Of a stretch of DNA of 6,770 nucleotides, positions 4,428-6,770 are shown one piece after another (within the stretch, counting starts at the first letter, position 1; each line of letters begins with the position of its first letter). Source of the DNA: Actinomycetota bacterium (GTDB taxonomy: Bacteria > Actinomycetota > Geothermincolia > Fen-727 > JAQURN01); contig JAQURN010000072.1 of NCBI GenBank assembly GCA_028715585.1, positions 1-6,770 on the forward strand, in the 5' to 3' direction. The notes under the pieces are model-generated. The model saw only the letters and a program-made list of their open reading frames with translations, searched no databases and was not told the origin of the DNA. A program made the position numbers and the translations under genes.

Positions 4428-6089
4428 ATGCCCGCCAAGCATATCTTTGTTACCGGAGGTGTAGTTTCTTCCTTGGGGAAGGGCATCACGGCTGCTTCCC
4501 TGGGTTTCCTTCTGAAATCCCGCGGTTTGAGGGTCATCATGCAGAAGCTTGATCCCTATATCAATGTCGATCCGGGGACGATGAACCCATTCCAACACGG
4601 AGAGGTTTTTGTAACCGATGACGGCACTGAGACCGACCTAGACCTTGGGCATTACGAAAGGTTTGTGGATGTGAACCTCCAACGCGAGAGCAACCTGACC
4701 ACAGGAACGGTTTATGCTTCCGTGATTGGAAGGGAGAGGAAAGGGGAATTTCTGGGAGCGACCGTGCAGGTAATTCCTCACATTACCGATGAAATCAAGA
4801 AACGCATACTGGGCCTCGTGCGCGACGACGATTTCGATGTCGCGATAAGTGAAATCGGAGGCACGGTTGGAGACATTGAGAGCCAACCATTCCTAGAGGC
4901 GATAAGACAATTAAAAAAAGACATAGGCCATCAAAACGTTTTCTATATCCACGTGACCCTTGTTCCATACCTCGAGACCTCCAGGGAGCTCAAGACAAAA
5001 CCTACCCAGCACAGTGTAAAGGAGCTAAAGAGCATAGGAATACAACCCGACGCCATTGTATGCCGTTCAGACAGACAGATAACCGACGGGGTGAAGGATA
5101 AAATAGCCCTTTTCTGTGATACCGAGCGGGAGGCGGTTGTTTCCGCGGTAAATGCCGAGTCCATTTATGAAGTGCCTCTCTTATTAAATAGAGAAGGCTT
5201 GGACCAATTTGTCGTCAATCATCTTGCTCTCGAGGGACATGAGCCCCAGCTCGAAGAGTGGAAAGAATTTGTTGAAAGGATAAAAAGCCTTGACGAGGTA
5301 GTGAGGATAGCAATAGTTGGCAAGTATGTCGATCTCCCGGATGCCTATATCAGCATTGTCGAGGCTTTGAACGCCGCTGGAGCGAAGATGGGGGTGAAGG
5401 TTCAACTGGAGTGGGTTGCCGCCGATTCGCTGAAAGAGGGCAGATGCAATGAAAAACTGAAAGATGTACATGGAATGCTCGTCCCGGGGGGCTTTGGGGT
5501 GAGAGGAATAGAGGGAAAGATAGCAGCGACGAGATACGCGAGAGAGACGGGAGTGCCATTTTTTGGATTGTGTCTCGGCCTTCAGTGCGCGGTCATAGAG
5601 TTCGCTAGGAATGTTGTGGGCATGGAGGGGGCTAACAGCTCGGAGTTTGATCCCACGACTCCTTATCCTGTGATAGACCTTATGTCTCATCAGAGGAATA
5701 TCGAGGGTCTTGGAGGAACCATGCGGCTTGGACTCTACCCGTGCAAGGTCAAGCCTGGAACTATAGCGGCAAGAGCTTACGGCGAGGAAATCATCTATGA
5801 AAGGCACAGGCACCGCTACGAAGTAAATAATGAGTTTCGGGGCAGGTTCGAAGAGAAAGGACTTGTATTCTCTGGTCTGTCCCCTGACGGCCGCTTGGTA
5901 GAGATAATAGAGCTCGAGGATCATCCATTTTTCCTCGCGGTTCAGTTCCATCCCGAGTTCAAATCGAGGCCTCTGAGACCGCATCCCCTCTTCAGCGAGT
6001 TTCTTGCGGCAGCCCTCGAAAGAAAAAGGGCATGCGAAGGGAGGGATTTTACCGCAGTGGAGACCGATGAGGTCCAGGCTAAAAAATGA
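4428..6089 (+). CDS. pyrG: CTP synthase (glutamine-hydrolysing)
   Basis: 553 aa, full length for the family (about 530-560). It makes CTP from UTP, ATP and glutamine in the cytosol as the last step of pyrimidine nucleotide synthesis. The N-terminal synthetase domain (about 1-270) has the P-loop region GGVVSSLGKGITAASLG (10-26), DPYINVDPGTMNPFQHGEV (42-60), the acidic DDGTETDLDLGHYERF (64-79), and GGTVGDIESQPFLEA (144-158). KTKPTQHSVKEL (189-200) is part of the UTP-binding region. The C-terminal class I glutamine amidotransferase domain (about 293-535) has the oxyanion-loop PGGFG (353-357), nucleophile C382 in GLCLGLQ, and H508/E510 in FHPEF. Every catalytic residue is present. The tail after 535 is short and variable, as usual. 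The start is set by AAGGAG 7 bases upstream. The stop overlaps the peptidase start by 4 bases. Association with recN/steA/mctB matches actinobacterial gene order. Identification is certain. Confidence 0.99.
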   Translation: MPAKHIFVTGGVVSSLGKGITAASLGFLLKSRGLRVIMQKLDPYINVDPGTMNPFQHGEVFVTDDGTETDLDLGHYERFVDVNLQRESNLTTGTVYASVIGRERKGEFLGATVQVIPHITDEIKKRILGLVRDDDFDVAISEIGGTVGDIESQPFLEAIRQLKKDIGHQNVFYIHVTLVPYLETSRELKTKPTQHSVKELKSIGIQPDAIVCRSDRQITDGVKDKIALFCDTEREAVVSAVNAESIYEVPLLLNREGLDQFVVNHLALEGHEPQLEEWKEFVERIKSLDEVVRIAIVGKYVDLPDAYISIVEALNAAGAKMGVKVQLEWVAADSLKEGRCNEKLKDVHGMLVPGGFGVRGIEGKIAATRYARETGVPFFGLCLGLQCAVIEFARNVVGMEGANSSEFDPTTPYPVIDLMSHQRNIEGLGGTMRLGLYPCKVKPGTIAARAYGEEIIYERHRHRYEVNNEFRGRFEEKGLVFSGLSPDGRLVEIIELEDHPFFLAVQFHPEFKSRPLRPHPLFSEFLAAALERKRACEGRDFTAVETDEVQAKK

Positions 6090-6770
6090 CCCCCGCTGCC
6101 CTCGTGGATGAAGATAGGCTTTTCTCCATATTTTCCAATCTTCTCATGTTAGAGAGTAAATCCAAGGCAGAAACCGAGGTAGCCGCCTATGTAAGGGATT
6201 TTCTCGAGGGCATCGGCATGGGAGTTTTTGAGGATGAAGCGGGAAGGCTCACAGGGGGTGGCTGCGGTAACCTCATAGCGAAATTCACCCCTTCCAAGCG
6301 AAACTCGCCCAAGCCAATCATGCTGAACGCCCACATGGACACGGTTGCTTCGACCCGTGGCCTTACCTATCAGGAAGAGGAAGGTGAACTAAGAAGTTCT
6401 GGCAACACGATACTTGGGGCTGATGATAAGGCAGGCATAGCAATCATCCTTTCAGTAATCGAAGCTCTTAAAAAAGGAGGAGTTTCTTGCCCTATCGAGG
6501 CTGTATTTACCGTGCAGGAGGAAATTGGTTTGGTGGGGGCAAAGAAGATTGACTTCTCCATGCTTGAGTCAGACTGGGGGTTGATTCTCGATGGGTCTGG
6601 ACCTCCTGGTGGGATAGTAATCGAGGCTCCTGGAAGGGAGGACCTTACTTTTTCGATAAAGGGAAAAGCCGCGCACGCTGGCATAGAGCCAGAAAAGGGA
6701 AAGAATTCGATTGAGTGCGCTGCCCGAGCAATCGCAAAACTCAAAAGTGGGAGGCTGAGCGACAATACTA
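6086..6770 (+). CDS. M20-family metallopeptidase, PepT-like (3' end outside window)
   Basis: 228 residues are visible and the frame runs off the window; the full family length is about 360-410 aa. The ATG at 6086 overlaps the pyrG stop (ATGA), and M20-type N-terminal sequence begins right after it (RLFSIFSNLLMLES at 11-24), which supports this start. Dinuclear zinc-site motifs are present: NAHMDTV (H83, D85), GADDKAGIA (bridging D113), QEEIGLVGAK (E145 as general base, E146 as ligand) and LILDGSG (D169). The start of the lid/dimerisation domain follows (IKGKAAHAG, 191-199, then PEKGKNS). The GADDKAG and QEEIG forms are typical of the tripeptidase T-like branch rather than of succinyl-diaminopimelate desuccinylases. 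The final metal-ligand His is beyond the window. The likely role is cytosolic amino- or tripeptidase activity; the substrate is not determinable. Co-translation with pyrG suggests housekeeping expression. Family is sure; sub-branch likely. Confidence 0.9.
   Translation, partial: MTPAALVDEDRLFSIFSNLLMLESKSKAETEVAAYVRDFLEGIGMGVFEDEAGRLTGGGCGNLIAKFTPSKRNSPKPIMLNAHMDTVASTRGLTYQEEEGELRSSGNTILGADDKAGIAIILSVIEALKKGGVSCPIEAVFTVQEEIGLVGAKKIDFSMLESDWGLILDGSGPPGGIVIEAPGREDLTFSIKGKAAHAGIEPEKGKNSIECAARAIAKLKSGRLSDNT

Noticed and set aside
5184..5984. 266-codon minus-strand open frame
   Set aside because: It is antisense to the glutaminase half of pyrG, which is unmistakable on the plus strand. The minus product shows no family features and has no ribosome binding site context.
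6370..6765. 131-codon minus-strand open frame at the right end
   Set aside because: It is antisense to the M20 peptidase, which has all its expected zinc-site motifs on the plus strand.

Overview
The window is a single, fully packed plus-strand gene train of seven genes: recN (3' part) – steA-like – mctB/steB-like – family 2 glycosyltransferase – divergent MraY/WecA-like phosphoglycosyl transferase – pyrG – M20 peptidase (5' part). No stretch longer than about 40 bases lacks a gene. Three junctions are 4-base ATGA stop/start overlaps and the others are 13 to 36 bases. I see no convincing internal promoter or Rho-independent terminator, so the likeliest reading is one operon that continues past both ends of the window. 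No RNA gene, CRISPR array, insertion sequence or phage gene is visible.

Organism: the order recN – SteA – MctB/SteB – pyrG matches what is known of actinobacteria (in Mycobacterium tuberculosis, recN, Rv1697, Rv1698/mctB and pyrG lie in this order). Base composition looks moderate rather than the high GC of Mycobacterium or Streptomyces. TTG is used as a start codon for the MctB-like gene. My best guess is a deep-branching, non-Actinomycetes actinobacterium. A Gram-positive-type Firmicute with the same SteA/MctB pair remains possible. This is inference from gene order, not a database result.

Layout: bases 1-792 encode the C-terminal half of the DNA repair ATPase RecN. Bases 817-1998 encode a SteA-like protein with a thiamine-pyrophosphokinase-like fold and a C-terminal membrane anchor. 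Bases 2012-2860 encode its usual partner, a single-pass protein annotated as 'copper transporter' in mycobacteria and as SteB in Corynebacterium. Two sugar-transfer genes follow (2857-3543 and 3540-4391), tied to the MctB-like gene and to each other by ATGA overlaps. pyrG (4428-6089) is a complete, textbook CTP synthase with its own strong ribosome binding site. Its stop overlaps the start of a PepT-like M20 metallopeptidase that leaves the window (6086 onward).

How they may work together: the four central genes form a plausible envelope module. SteA/SteB proteins control daughter-cell separation and wall hydrolases in Corynebacterium. The added cytosolic glycosyltransferase and the polytopic polyprenyl-phosphate transferase-like protein resemble the two enzymes that start a lipid-linked glycan (compare MraY–MurG or WecA plus a family 2 transferase). 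The transferase-like protein is short, lacks the usual C-terminal histidine loop and carries Pro where the family has a conserved Asp. It may therefore use an unusual substrate or have become non-catalytic. This module is the most interesting part of the window.
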